A stretch of 64,000 nucleotides of DNA from Blastobasis lacticolella (lineage: Eukaryota; Arthropoda; Insecta; Lepidoptera; Blastobasidae). Under the pieces are notes generated by a model, which worked only from the letters and a program-made list of their open reading frames with translations, did no database searches and had not been told where the DNA came from. The position numbers were made by a program, and so were the translations under genes. Positions 32,665 to 44,440 of this stretch are shown piece by piece (position 1 is the stretch's first letter; each line of letters opens with the position of its first letter). The stretch is from contig LR990053.1 of the NCBI GenBank assembly GCA_905147135.1, forward strand, positions 13,900,501-13,964,500. Direction: 5' to 3'.

Positions 32665-33230
32665 TTCATAGTAGGCATGCCATGAAACCTTAAATAAAGG
32701 CCTCAGGAGTTAAAATAACACCACAATAAGAAAACCTGTCAACAAATGCCATTTAGTGATGAAAGCTATTTGGAGGCAAAAGAATATAATAATCAATATA
32801 GCGGTTTGTCGACCACACACGCTACATCGTGACGGAGCGAAACACAATTTCAATGAAGTTGTTTTTAGAGTTCGGTGCGCAAGAGGTGGAACCTTATTAG
32901 CCTCAGCAGTATGTTACTATTTGCAATACCTTTTTTATCTTTTGAATTTTATTCTGTATTAAGGTGTATCTGTAACACATAGACTAGTGATAGTGAGAGT
33001 GATAGAGAGTGATAAGTTGCCAGTTTGGCACGTAGCAACGTAAAGGTTATTACGGTATATTTCCATACTTTTTGGTGTAAGAGAAGCCCTTGCATTATCC
33101 AAGAAAGAAGATGAAAAGGCACAATTGGTGTTCCAATAAATTTAAAAAACTGGCCTAGTAAAACGTGCCGTGTAGGGTACCGTAGTTGCCTTTCATAATT
33201 CATTCATAGTTTTTCATAGCATTTCATAGT

Positions 33231-33490
33231 TGACGACCTGAGTGGTTCAATGGTCAACATGCCGGTCTGCCACGCAAGAGGTCCCCGGGTTCGATTCCCG
33301 GCCGCGCCGAAATTGAAATGATTAATTTTAATTTCTGTTACGGGTCTGGGTGTTCTATGTATAATAAGTATGTATTTAAAAAAGTATTTAAGTAGTATAT
33401 CAGTTATCTAGCACCCATAGTACTAGCTTTGCTTAGTTTGGGGCTAGATGGCGCTGTGTGAATTTGTCAACGAATATTTATTTTTATTTA
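33231..33490 (+). mobile_element. SINE-B, well preserved
   Basis: 'gacgacctgagtggttcaatggtcaac', 'cggtctgccacgcaagagg', B box in 'gggttcgattcccggccg', body 'gttacgggtctgggtgttctatg', 'tttggggctagatggcgctgtgtgaa', and a (TTTA)n-type tail. One of the best copies for defining the family. Confidence 0.9.
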
Positions 33491-33514
33491 TTTTATAATA
33501 AGAGCGCAAAAAAC

Positions 33515-33609
33515 GCGAGAATGCCGAAGACCGGGCGAAGTGAAGAAGAATGAGCAGGAAAGCGGATCCTGGGAGAAGTCGGGATAAGCGCTAGGACGAT
33601 GATGATGAT
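33515..33609 (+). mobile_element. RTE-like (type 2) C-terminus with in-frame TGA and (GAT)n tail
   Basis: Reads ENAEDRAK, TGA (33541-33543), RRMSRKADPGRSRDKR, then GAT units. The pattern DAEDRAKWRR..RKADP is the closing segment of a second RTE-like LINE type. A 45-bp stretch differs from the 62.7-kb copy at one position, and both have TGA where the copy at 55290-55292 (minus) has TGG. Confidence 0.7.
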
Positions 33610-34137
33610 TTCTTACTTAATTTATTTACTCACCGGAAACTAATACCTCCAAAATACCTTCACGCACTGTTCGCATGCATAACAACTTTTCACAGCATCA
33701 ACGTGAATACGTATTCTTATGCCTTACGGATTATATTCGCGTACAATTAAATATTTTAAAACACATAAACTTAATGTTTCGCGGTGGTACCTACGGAACC
33801 CCTTGTATGCTTCCGACTTGCATTTGGCCGCTTTTTATTAATATGTAAGTACTTATTCATTTAGACGATATCGCGTGCATATACACTCGAGCGCTCCTCA
33901 TAAATGAAGAAATACTGTCGGTCGGTGCAATTGATCAGTATGGTAAATGGTGTTTTGACGAAAGGTACTACCACACTGAACGAAAAATATTCGTGTAAAG
34001 TTCAAAATGTAGAGAAACAGGGGAGACAGTGGAAACAGGGGAGTTGAGACACAGGTATCTAAGTTAACTTTAAACAGCCCATCTAAGTGGACCTGCACAG
34101 CGTGGCAGATGTTTTCAACCCATGACGAAAAAAAAAA

Positions 34138-34350
34138 ATCGTGGACAAATTCACACAGCGCCATCTAGCCCCAAAGTAAGCAAAGCTTGTGTTATGAGTG
34201 CTAGATAACTGATAAACTACTTATATACTTTTAAATACATACTTACTATACATAGAACAGCCAGACCCGTAACAGAAATTAAAATTCATCATTTCAATTT
34301 CTGCCCTGAGGGATCGAACCCATGTTTACCACTGAACCACCCAGATCGTC
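34138..34350 (-). mobile_element. SINE-B with shortened head
   Basis: 'cacacagcgccatctagccccaaagtaagcaaagcttgtg', 'agacccgtaacagaaattaaaattcatcatttcaatttctgccc' and a head with part of the anticodon region deleted. Its tail is a homopolymer (A on the plus strand) rather than TTTA units. Confidence 0.85.
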
Positions 34351-35125
34351 AGGAAAGAGATGGATGTAAAAGTTTGACGTGTGTATCTGTGGCTTTGTGT
34401 GTCGGTCTGTGGCATCTTAGCTCCGAGTGGATAGACCGATTTGGATGCGGTTTTCTCTAGTTGTAAGCCAGTTTATGTAGTTAAAAAAATATTTAAGTTT
34501 AAACTTGGTCTCGTAGAGTTATACGAATTTTTCTGTCGGTTAGGTGATTAAAATAGATGTATTATAATCACTAAACTGAATTTTCTTTTACCATTAAGCT
34601 GTCAAACAAGCTGACGGCCAGCCTGGTGGTAAGTTATCACAGCTTATGGACAACACTAAACTTCGTTTACTTGCCGTGTGTGCCTTAGATCTGACAGTGT
34701 TTTTGAGTACATCTCAAAAAAGTCAAATGTAAAGAAATCAAAGCGAGAATATTGTCTGTAACAGACATAATACTGAAGTCTTACTTGATTTTCAATAATT
34801 TTCGAATTTCGAGCCAGTGTAAAACTTGCAACAGCCAAATAAAGCAAACATTTTGTGTTGTGGGTTCAATAACAACTTGCGAAATACACAAATAACTACT
34901 AAATACAAAATATGTCACAGTACGTCGTTGGCTACTATTAACAAGAAGGTACATGAATAATAAAAGTCTAAAAGTTTTTGCAAAGGTGCAAAGCTTTTGT
35001 AATTTTGAACTGTATAGTATTTTAATTATATAATTATAGTAGTATCCGTCAATTAATGAAAACTCATTTATTAAACCTTATTTTTCTCTCCTATATTTAA
35101 TCTTGATCTACTTCTAGCTCACGTC

Positions 35126-35225
35126 AAACATTACCTCTTTCCAAAGGATGTCTGGAAAAGATCGCTTAAAGCGATAAATCCTCCTTTGCGCACATGTATA
35201 TTTTGCTGATTCTTGTATACTCGTA
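35126..35225 (+). mobile_element. LINE 3'-UTR-like fragment
   Basis: 'tctggaaaagatcgcttaaagcgataaatcctcctttgcgcac' resembles the 'ctggaagagatcgctt.agcgataa..c.gcctttg' segment common near the 3' ends of lepidopteran LINEs, by recollection of the motif rather than comparison. The stretch includes the short hairpin 'atcgctt/aagcgat'. Confidence 0.45.
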
Positions 35226-35239
35226 TTGTCATATCTAAC

Positions 35240-35352
35240 ATAATGTTTTAAACTATCGCGGTTATTATCACACATTTTAAGGGTATGTTTCGGGTTTCCT
35301 ACCGCGTACCTTTGTTGATAACTAGCCCGATATTTCGACGCAGTTGCATACC
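35240..35352. mobile_element. Family D fold-back element, single arm
   Basis: 'gttttaaactatcgcggttattatcacacattttaagg', 'gtttcctaccgcg', 'gatatttcgacgcagttgca' match one arm of the inverted repeat at 15823-16040. No second arm follows. Confidence 0.6.
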
Positions 35353-36057
35353 CTTGTACTTTAACCACAAGGCAATAATGACCAAACCATCAACACATTT
35401 CTTTCCCCATTTGCGTTACCCACAGCAAAACAATACATATGCGCAGTGGCAAACGCGCAGACCACTTAATTTAAAACACTGCATGCCGATGGGCGCGAAA
35501 CACATTACACATTCACTTTTATAACTTCTATACCGCTCCTGAGACCACCAGCGACTGGCAAGAAGCTTATACACGAATTGGGTACGAACATGTTCGCTCT
35601 ATTCGTTATTACAGTACGAAAGAAAGCATTTTTATTAGGTATACTCATTTGTAGCTATTTTTATTTAGTAATGTTAATAAAAAAGTGACGGATTCGGAGC
35701 ATTTTCAATTTCTTAGTATAAAAGCTAATCATATTATCAAAATTTTGCTTGTAAGTTGTAGCTTTTTTATGGGCTTTGCCCCACCGCTGTAACTTCTGCG
35801 TAACCAGGATTTAGAGCGGCGACCACACACAGAACCCGAGTTTTGACACTAAGTCACGCCCGAGGTCAAGCTAATCTAAACTGTCTTGGAACCTGCAACA
35901 TTAATTAAGAAGTAACAAGTAGGAGTAGCAAAGATGATGATTCCGATTCCCACCTCAAAACAGCAGAGACAGCGCAGAAACAAAATAAAATAAGCATAGG
36001 TTATCATCAGGTCATCAGGTTCATCCTCATCGTCCATGTTCATCAGGCATAGGTCAT

Positions 36058-36157
36058 CAGGTTCTTCTGTTACAGTCGTTCTACTGTATCTAATTACTTG
36101 ATCTGCCAAATCCTGGATCATGGTCAAGACGAACCCCGGGTTCTCGTGCACGAGAGC
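36058..36157 (+). mobile_element. SINE-C fragment, 98% identical to 36724-36823
   Basis: Exactly 100 bp aligned to the copy 666 bp downstream with two differences. It holds 'gttacagtcgttctactgtatctaattacttgatctg', a variant not seen in the other copies here. A TCATCAGG-rich low-complexity patch (36004-36060) precedes it. Confidence 0.8.
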
Positions 36158-36689
36158 CAGAAATCATGCGAAAACGTACCACGGACATACACTAGGCAGT
36201 TAGCATAAACTTTCAAGCTTTGCACAGAAAATGACAGCATGTTTTGATAGACGATTTATTTGGAAACTTCAGACTTCTACGAGCCCGGTACGCTAGACGT
36301 CATAAAATTCCGTATAGTATTCGGTCGACGGATTGACCTACATATTTTGTGAACGTAAACAGGATTACATAGGGTTACACTTAGTATTGTTATCAATGGT
36401 GCACTCTTACTTAGTAGATAGCTTCTTTGGAACCGCTACTCTTAAACCTACTCTGCAATTTTTCATCCTTATCAATAAAGATAGTAAGAATACAAAAACA
36501 TTTTTATCTGTAATAACAGATTAGACTGGTACATCTGGTGGAAAGCGTCAAATTGTCGGTAAGAATATCTAAGCTTAATGCATTTTTAATGGCAAATTCA
36601 TATTTTTTCAAATGCAACGCCAATTTGGAAAAAAAACATTACTGTAGATCAAATCCAAATTAATTACTTTTAATAGCTTTACAAGTTGA

Positions 36690-36857
36690 ACATTCAGGTG
36701 AATGAATATGTAACCAATCTGGTCAGGTTCTCCTGTTACAGTCGTTCTACTGTATCTAATTACTTGATCTGTCAAATCCTGGATCATGGTCAAGACGAAC
36801 CCCGGGTTCTCGTGCACGAGAGCACAACCGGGATATTCGCGCCAAGATGATTATAAC
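36690..36857 (+). mobile_element. SINE-C fragment with intact tail end
   Basis: 'gaacattcaggtgaatgaatatg', then the 100 bp shared with 36058-36157, then 'gcacaaccgggatattcgcgccaagatgatta', the family terminus. The head is missing. Confidence 0.8.
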
Positions 36858-37937
36858 ATACTTATTATAATAACAACTTTATTAAAATTAGCAAAAACAT
36901 GGTTTGACGAAGTCTATATATATTAATGAAACCGGATAATTCCGTTAATTTCTATCAAAAGGTTAAATTAAACAATAACTAAGCAATACCAGAAAAATAA
37001 AGTCCAATTTCAACTTAGGCGACACATAATTTCTTCATAGACTAACGTCAGTCATAGCTAATTTGCTGCCTGATTGGACAAGATAGCTATTTAAGGCACC
37101 GCTTAGCTAAACCCGACTAGCGTAGTCCAAAAGCGAATGCAAACCTCGAAGACTTGTTAAATCAATACAAAGATGAAGGGATTAGATTCTAGTATGATTG
37201 CTGGTTTACATTTTGATTGGACACTGTCACAAATTAATCAACTTTAGAATTAATTATGTTAAAATTTTGTAAAGGATTTTGGCTGTATTACTCATTGTTT
37301 TGGATAGTGGTATTTAAGAGGGCTTTCAGGCTTGCCCGGCCAAAAATAAAATGTTTTTTTTATTGTATGATGATGGTACTCAACAACTCATTTAAGGTTT
37401 CGACTTCAATTTTAACGAAATTTTGAAAGTGACAAGTAACAAGGAAGAAATTTTGCTCTTATTTAAAGTTATGTTAGATTCACTGATACAAAAAATAATA
37501 TATTGTAGGAGATTTGTCAGGACCGCAACAAGTGGAAGAATGTGGTCTCCAAAAATAATGTTTCAAAGAAACTATATTAGCTAAAGAAAGGGGCACACAC
37601 AAACAAATCCAGCAACAAAATTTGCATCTTAAATACCAAAATGAAGACTTGAACACTGTCATTTATAATAAAACGCCGACAGCGAGTGACAAATTTGTAC
37701 GAGACAACTCATTAGTGACGACAAAGAACAAAGTGGAGAGTGGAGAGTGGAGACAAGTGACAAAATTAACAGGACAGATGCCGAGTCATTTATCAGAGCG
37801 GTTGGTGATGTCTCTTTTAATGTTCATGAGGCGTAAATAAGTACTTGTAAAAGCGTTGACGTGGCCAAGGATGTTCAGTTCAACACTGAGATTCGACCAA
37901 ATTAAGACTTATTTTGGCTTTGAGGAATTTCTTTTGT
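36858..37937. other. No gene seen
   Basis: Unclassified. A small tandem AGTGGAG repeat (three units) lies at 37732-37753 inside a 72-codon frame of no recognised identity. Confidence 0.4.
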
Positions 37938-37947
37938 ATGTGTGAGT

Positions 37948-38209
37948 CGTGTCCGGCCGTGTGGTGTCCGGCAGAGTAGAATAGCACCAACCTCTTACAA
38001 TCGTGGGTGTCGTACAAGGCGACTAATGTTTTCGAGGCGAAAGATCTAAGCGCCTCCGTAGACTGGAAAATGGGCAGCAGCATTTTCCATTGTTATATTA
38101 TAACACTGCGATCTCCAACCCGCCTGCCAAGCGTGGAGATTATGGCAATAACCTCCCTTTTTGTGGGAGAGGCCCTAAGTCCTGCAGTGGACTGTTATGG
38201 GCTGTAATG
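37948..38209 (+). mobile_element. SINE-A, full length with 10-bp TSD
   Basis: 'ccggccgtgtggtgtccggcagagtag', 'tgggtgtcgtacaaggcgactaatg', 'gcagcagcattttcc', 'acactgcgatctccaacccgcc', 'gagaggccctaagtcctgcagtggactg' and 'gggctgtaatgatg'. ATGTGTGAGT is repeated exactly at 37938-37947 and 38210-38219. The start 'tggccgtgtgg' fits a polymerase III A box in shape; the downstream 'gggtgtcgtacaagg' is at best a degenerate B box. Confidence 0.85.
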
Positions 38210-38391
38210 ATGTGTGAGTACTGTTAAATATTAGTGCAAATGTGTGTTTTAAAAGAGGTGTATCACGATCGTAGCTTAAGGCAGTCTATAGTCTATACAA
38301 GGATGCGGGCGGGAGACTTTATGTTTCTACACGTATGTAGTATGTGCATGTTCTATCCTTAGGGCTCATTAGTGCTTACAAAACCCACACA

Positions 38392-38530
38392 CGTAGAAAT
38401 GCCCGCATATTCCCAGCAACCGGACAGAAAACTTGCAGTGCCTTATTGGTGACGTCACGGGTGCGGCACGACGACTGTGCAGGTGAGACACGATTACTGT
38501 GCGGTGACTTAACGGGCGCTGTGCGTTTTT
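38392..38530 (+). repeat. GC-rich repeat, inverted relative at 47690-47790
   Basis: 'cagcaaccggacagaaaactt', 'cttattggtgacgtcac' and 'actgtgcggtgact' match the reverse complement of 47690-47790 in order. Includes TGACGTCA at 38450-38457. Class unknown. Confidence 0.45.
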
Positions 38531-39430
38531 TACAAATAATAAAATAAGCTTTCAGTTGTATGAACATAAAATCGCACATGTCTATGTGGGTCACGAGTGC
38601 TCTCCTGCTATAAGTCGCACCGCTAAACGGCTGCGCCGAGTGCGGGGGTGAAGTCTGGGGAAATCGTTCATAGGAGTTCAATACGAGTCTGGAAAGTACG
38701 AGTATATTTCATTGGACAAACTGTCAGGAAATTTAACATTCACAACATTTAAATATTTGTCAGTGCCTCCTTCAACTGCCATAGCCCTTTTTATGAAAGG
38801 CAGATATGCTACCACATCTACGCTTAACTTCATGTATGATGACAGTCAAATACCTGACTATCACTTATTTAAGAAAATAAAGACCAAATACCCCTTAGTA
38901 CGGGCAACGAATGCGCACAGACAGCGGACACACTGTCAACACCACTCAAACGCCGCAACTCAATAATAGTATCCATTACTAATACAAATAATTGTCAAAC
39001 AGACAACGACCTCGCAATGTCATGGACGTAAAATTGATTCAACACGACAGAGCAATGATCATAAATCTGTATCCGTTTCCAATAAAAATGCAATTTAGGC
39101 CGATGATGAAAGTTATTGGAGACATTCGTTTTTATACCGTCTAGCGGAGCAATCTCAGGACATAATGTGCACATTAAATTGCTTATAAGTACTGAGTTGC
39201 ATATTAAAATTGTCGACGAAACTCTGTGTACAAGCATAACCATTCACACGTCAACGGGAAGTGTTGTACCCGAAATCAAAATTTTCAACCGTCCAAGGCT
39301 AGTACAGGCCCCAAGTCAGTTTATTATCTGTTGACAGTTTGACAGCTCTCATTTATTCTACTAGAGGTCAATAGATGGTTCTATATTAATAAATTGAAAT
39401 TGATGAAATGGGCAATAGGAATGAATTCCT
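38531..39430. other. No gene seen
   Basis: Open frames of at most about 84 codons, overlapping on both strands. Confidence 0.4.
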
Positions 39431-39476
39431 TAATGATATTTCATCTTAATTCTTAATGAAATTTCATCTTAGTTCT
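39431..39476. repeat. 23-bp tandem duplication
   Basis: Two adjacent units, 39431-39453 and 39454-39476, sharing 'taatga.atttcatctta.ttct' with two differences. Confidence 0.85.
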
Positions 39477-39504
39477 TACTGCAACAACGCACGGGCAATT
39501 CTAC

Positions 39505-39590
39505 AAATCGTAGATGTTATGGGCGACAAGTACCGCTTACCATCAGCTGGGTTGTCTACTTGCTTGTCACTGAGTAGCATAAAAAAATTA
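39505..39590 (-). mobile_element. Dispersed 'accgcttaccatcagctgg' repeat
   Basis: 'gggcgacaagtaccgcttaccatcag.tggg..gtctacttgcttgtc' then A-rich; reverse complement of the module seen at 49240. Confidence 0.5.
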
Positions 39591-40059
39591 ATTGAAATTG
39601 ATTGAATTAGTTAAATAAATTTTAAATTACCTTAATAATGTCGTACTCCCTAAAAAGCCCAGAAGCTTTTGTGACGTATCTGAAACAAAAAAATATGCAA
39701 AATTAATATTGAACAGAGCATGGATCTTACATTTTAATTGAGTATATTATTGATTATTATTGCACAATACACTGTAAAAAAATTAATGTATATATCAGAT
39801 TTTTAGCCATTACCAGTTACCACGTATGGTAAGCAGTTTCCGTTGCATATGGTTAGATATAATTTAAAAAATCCCCACGTAACCCGAAGGCTTACGCAAT
39901 ACATGACGAAATCAGCGCCAGCCTCTTCAATCTTCATTTACTACCTCGTCCTTTTCCAAGACTTTACTTTCTATCCTGGAGTTGAATTTCTGTGAATAGT
40001 ACTTTTACAGTTTTTACAAGCTTATATTAACTTGCACTGTTCGTATGTAAGTCGTCCGT

Positions 40060-40307
40060 CAAGATTTGCAAACAATTTTCGACCATTTGTTGGTAACCGA
40101 TTGCGCTGAAATCGGATGACAATGCATTAATATAGTATCATGGAGCTGGTCCGATGATGGAGTCAGAAGGATGTCATATGAACTAATGAACGCAATTAGA
40201 TAACCCTATAGTGTTTGAGCTCTTTGGAATGGTCTTGAAGAGTAGGTACTATACCGCGTAATAAAGCTTGTTATGGAATAAATATTTATTTGAGAACTTA
40301 TTTATTA
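40060..40307 (-). mobile_element. Unclassified dispersed repeat, second copy of 16754-17095
   Basis: Matches 16754-17095 in inverted orientation and in the same order of blocks, without the ~90-bp insert. Neither copy has a recognised coding frame. Confidence 0.65.
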
Positions 40308-40804
40308 CTACGATCATATAAATAAAACTGGTGTTTTTGTTTATCTTCACCCGCATGTAAGCTAAAAATGACATGGAGTACTTTAATATGTTTAATATGT
40401 TTATTTATACTGTGTACAAATACAAATGATAAATTCAAATTACACCGCTGACAAGTGTAACAAACAACTCAGCGGGAGCCCTTTGCAATTTCTTCACATC
40501 ACATTGCAAATATGACTTTATGCCCATAATCATTACGTTTATTTTCCTCCTCTATATTAGCAATTGATTGTTGATTTTCAGTAGATAATAATTATTTATT
40601 AGTTACGATTAATTGCATATTAGCTAAGTATCCTACCTACTTAAGTAGGTACAAAAAGATTGTGTGTATGCGTCTCATATTTAACAATACTTTGTAATTA
40701 TACAAAAATTCAAAAGTTGTTCTTGACAATAGTATTACACACAGACAGACGACGGTCCACCTAACCTATAGTTCGCTTGACATCTGTCATAGCCATCCTA
40801 TTAA

Positions 40805-40940
40805 ATGACTCGATCTATTGTTGAAAACCGCATTAAAATCCGTTGCGTACTTTAAAAGATCTAAGCGTACATAGATATACACATAGGCAGTAGAGACAGC
40901 CGGCAGGAAGCGACTTTATTTCATACTATGTTTAGATAAA
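40805..40940 (-). mobile_element. Fragment of the CTAG-ending Helitron-like family
   Basis: 'gatctattgttgaaaaccgcattaaaatccgttgcgtactttaaaag', 'gacagccggcaggaagcgactttatttcatactatg'. Neither terminal CTAG is present. Confidence 0.6.
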
Positions 40941-41284
40941 TATGCCACCTATCAGATGTATGAATCCAATGTGTTCATATCTGCCTACATACATATAAAG
41001 CGTACGGCCTTTAAAAGCCTTTATGAATTGAATGGACAAGCTGAATGCAAATAAATGCTATATGAATTATGATAATTGCAGTTAAACGCAACCATCAGGA
41101 GTCAACAGTAAGTGGAGACATAAATCCAGATAATACTAATACAAATGGCGCCTACAATTATTCAGAAACATTAGTTATATCGATTGGCGACGGATATAAT
41201 GAATCCAGCAGTGAAATCTGTGGCAGTGATTGCGAAAATTAACCAATCTTTACTTTATAGTACGAGGTAAAGTTTGTGAGTTCA

Positions 41285-41490
41285 GGGGCTCTATTTTTAA
41301 ATCGCTCACTTCGATTCGAACGGTTTTCAATTTGAATATTGAAAAATTCGATATTTTTTTTTAATCATTTTGGCAACACCGAACGTACGATTCAAAAACC
41401 ACCATCATGCATCAAAATATCGAATTTTTTACCCCGAAATTCAAAATTGTAAGCCGTTCGAATCGAGGCAATCTATTTACAAATAGGGCT
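41285..41490. mobile_element. MITE with ~38-bp inverted termini, copy 1
   Basis: Left end 'gggctctatttttaaatcgctcacttcgattcgaacgg' pairs with the right end (reverse complement 'gccctatttgtaaatagattgcctcgattcgaacgg'). The interior 'ccaccatcatgcatcaaaatatcgaat' recurs in the copy at 45411. About 206 bp, no coding capacity. Confidence 0.75.
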
Positions 41491-42976
41491 TCAGACGTTA
41501 GAGGTTCTCTTAATACTTTAAGAGCTAATTTTTTCCAGAGCGTCACAGGTATTACTGTTACTTTACAATACCTAGAAACATTACTCATCTAGTATCAAAC
41601 TTTATCTACACTTTCTACACTCTCCAACGAGTTTAACAAACATTCCAGTAAACGAAGCTTTATAATCATTTACATTTCTTTGATTATAAAGTGATTCCAT
41701 TTCCACATCCAAATCCAACCGCACACAAACTCGAGCCAAGCTTAGCTTAAACAAGGATCAAAAGTGAATAGCGATTACACATTACACAAATATCCAATAC
41801 AATTACCACGTCTTTGTGGACTAAAAGCCGCCTTTGTTGGCCTCAGAACCGGAGCCGAGGCCGAATAATCAGTCTCAATATTTGGCCTCCAATTTGTTTG
41901 TGTTCTGTGTTATGTGGCAGGCGCCTTATACTGCCCGCCAGGGGTGGAAGGTTGTAAGTCGGAATTTTATTTTTTGTTTTATAGGTTTCTTTTCGCGTCC
42001 ATATTGTGACGCTTACCTAAGTGCACTTTCAATTCAAGTTTAAATATGTATAATAAATACACTATTTTTAAAGATCGGTACAGTAGATAGTTTTGGATGA
42101 CTGATATGATGTAATATATTGGACATTTACATTTGACAGACTATAACTAGGTATTCTATTTTCAACCTAGGAACAGAAAAAGGTTTAAAATATCCGATTA
42201 AATACTGCCAAAACGCAATGCTATCAAATTCAAAATTACACAAAAACCAATGCATTACGGAAGACCAAATTCGTAATAAATCGGAACAAAGCGTTGATAT
42301 AAAAATCTCCTACTTACACTGCTTCAAACCAAGCTCCATAGTGTTACATTCAACAGCCAAAGTTTTATTTCACTTCATAACATGAGAAAAATCCTTTAGG
42401 ACACCGTGGGAACGCGGTGGTTACGCAAGGGTCAATATTAGGCGCTCTATTGTTCCCGGGCCGCTGGTCTTCAAACAAGCGTTCTGTGGGCTCTTACGCC
42501 TACGCCAGGGGCTGTTTAGATTTGTAATTAGGCCGACTGTCGCCGTTGCCGATATATAATGGTAAATAATGCATTGTTGCGCCTCATTTTTATGGCCACG
42601 CTCGAGAATGCTCCATGGGTGGCTTGGCTTCTCCTGTACCCAAATTCCAAAAGGAATGCTTCGGCGAAAATAGAAATTGTTATTGATGTCTTTAGAAAAT
42701 TTTAGATCGAAGTCTGGTATACTTGGTTATTTTATTAGTAAGGTAGTTTAAATTTGTATGAAACTTCACTTGGATTTGCTTTATTTCAATTGTAAACAGG
42801 CTTCCTAGCGTTCAGAATAAATGGAAGGTGTCAGGACCATTTAATTAGATTAATAAGCTTAGCTTATTTTATTTATGGGATGGGAATGCGAAGGTCTAAA
42901 GTAAAAGGACTAACTATTAAGATCACAGCAAGAGACCTGGGTCTCGAATCCGCTAATATAGGAACTAATAGCTTGG
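41491..42976. other. No gene seen
   Basis: Unclassified. 42400-42560 is GC-richer and non-repetitive within this window. Confidence 0.4.
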
Positions 42977-43055
42977 TCGAACTGTAATTAGATTGCAATC
43001 GCAGCTCAATGGCAGTGTGACACATTTTTGGTATTCCGCTACTATTACTAGATAT
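42977..43055. mobile_element. MITE fragment (single arm) related to 43443-43548
   Basis: 'tcgaactgtaattagattgcaatcgcagctcaatggcag' and 'ttggtattccgctac' match the left arm and centre of the complete element at 43443. Confidence 0.6.
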
Positions 43056-43170
43056 ATATGGCTAGATTGAATTGTAATTAAGTTTCTGCAGTCTCGGTAA
43101 AGGACGATGATAGTGACGTGATATCACTATTATCAGTGATCCCTTGGATAGGTATAGGCATACTAATGAA

Positions 43171-43220
43171 CATTTACACACACACACACATACGCACACG
43201 CACACACAAACACAAACTCA
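43171..43220. repeat. (CA)n-rich microsatellite
   Basis: CA repeats with TACG interruptions. Confidence 0.9.
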
Positions 43221-43379
43221 CGTACGCACACGATATTACTATGTTCATTTAGCATTATATTATTTTTTATACCGTATCATCACTGAACAATTCACGTGTT
43301 GGTATGGGTACTTTGCTGTTTGGTATTCTTAGCTTCACTAATTCCATTTGTAAATTGCAGTTTTGTAATTGGCAGTACC

Positions 43380-43442
43380 ACTTTTATCTGTATCTGATTG
43401 TAAACAAATGTATATTGCTGTAAGACTGTGAAATAAATAAAT
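43380..43442 (+). mobile_element. LINE-tail-like segment ending in (AAAT)n
   Basis: 'ctgattgtaaacaaatgtatattgctgtaagactgtgaaataaataaataa' looks like the 3' end of a polyadenylated LINE. No coding part adjoins it. Confidence 0.35.
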
Positions 43443-43548
43443 AATCGGATCGCAATCGCAGCTTAATAGCAGTTTTACGCGTTATTGGTATTCTGCTACA
43501 ATTAAAACTGCCGTTGGGCTGCTATTGCAATCCAATTACAATTGGTTC
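43443..43548. mobile_element. MITE with inverted arms, complete
   Basis: Arms at 43443-43475 ('ggatcgcaatcgcagcttaatagcagttt') and 43503-43536 ('aaaactgccgttgggctgctattgcaatcc') pair with several mismatches around 'ttggtattctgctac'. Total about 100 bp. Confidence 0.65.
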
Positions 43549-44214
43549 GAACCACCTAAATTAGCGGAACTAGGCCCAGATTCAAATTCGGTCCTGGTTT
43601 TCTGTACGTTTGAAACAAACTACATTTTTGGTCTATTAGAATTTTAAGAGAAAAGGGGTTCGCTGTAGACGCTGATAAACCCAGTTTTATTTAATTAATA
43701 AATCTTCAATAAATATAAAATAAATAAACTAAAGCCGTATCGCAGAACCCATAAAATGAACCCTATTTATCTCCATACATACAAGTTACTTTGTATGTCC
43801 GTATGAAACCTCATTTTCCTGTCACGCCTGCCTCCAAGTGCGGCGCGTTACAAGTTATGATTACTTTACCCGTCTTATATGGACAGACGTAAGTTAATAA
43901 GCAATTAATACTATTTATTTCAATTGAATTGGTCACATACTGAACAAGGTTTTTGCACATTATATTTATATGGAGAGTGGAAAGCTGACTTGAATATTAC
44001 CCATTGATAATGTAAACATGGCTGGCTAATTCTGTAGTGGAATCTGAAAGGCATGCGTGCTTATAATTAGCATATACTTAATTACCGCACCTTTAGAGAT
44101 TACATACCCTACACAGTTTTACACTTCACACATACGCACACTACCTACACTTTTACAGTTTTGGTTGAATTTATATTTTATTTTGAGATTTTATCCTAAA
44201 GAATGACCTGCATT

Positions 44215-44305
44215 GATTTTTTTTAATAGATAATAGCAAATGAGCAAGCGATCCACCAGATCGGAAAAGTGATCACCGCCGCCTATAAACACCCGCAACC
44301 TTAGA
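44215..44305 (+). mobile_element. Dispersed 'gatccaccagatcggaaaagtgatcaccgcc' repeat
   Basis: T-rich lead, 'gcaaatgagcaagcgatccaccagatcggaaaagtgatcaccgccgcct'. Same order as at 3378 and 45925. Confidence 0.55.
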
Positions 44306-44440
44306 AATTAAAATAATAATGTAGCAGTAATGTATTAAAAGGTGAATAGTAAAGCGGCAAGCTTTCTGGGTACTTTTCCGCAATCTTGGGACCTGGGGCA
44401 CTTATTAAAATTTTATTTCCTATACCTAGGTTAAGAAGAC

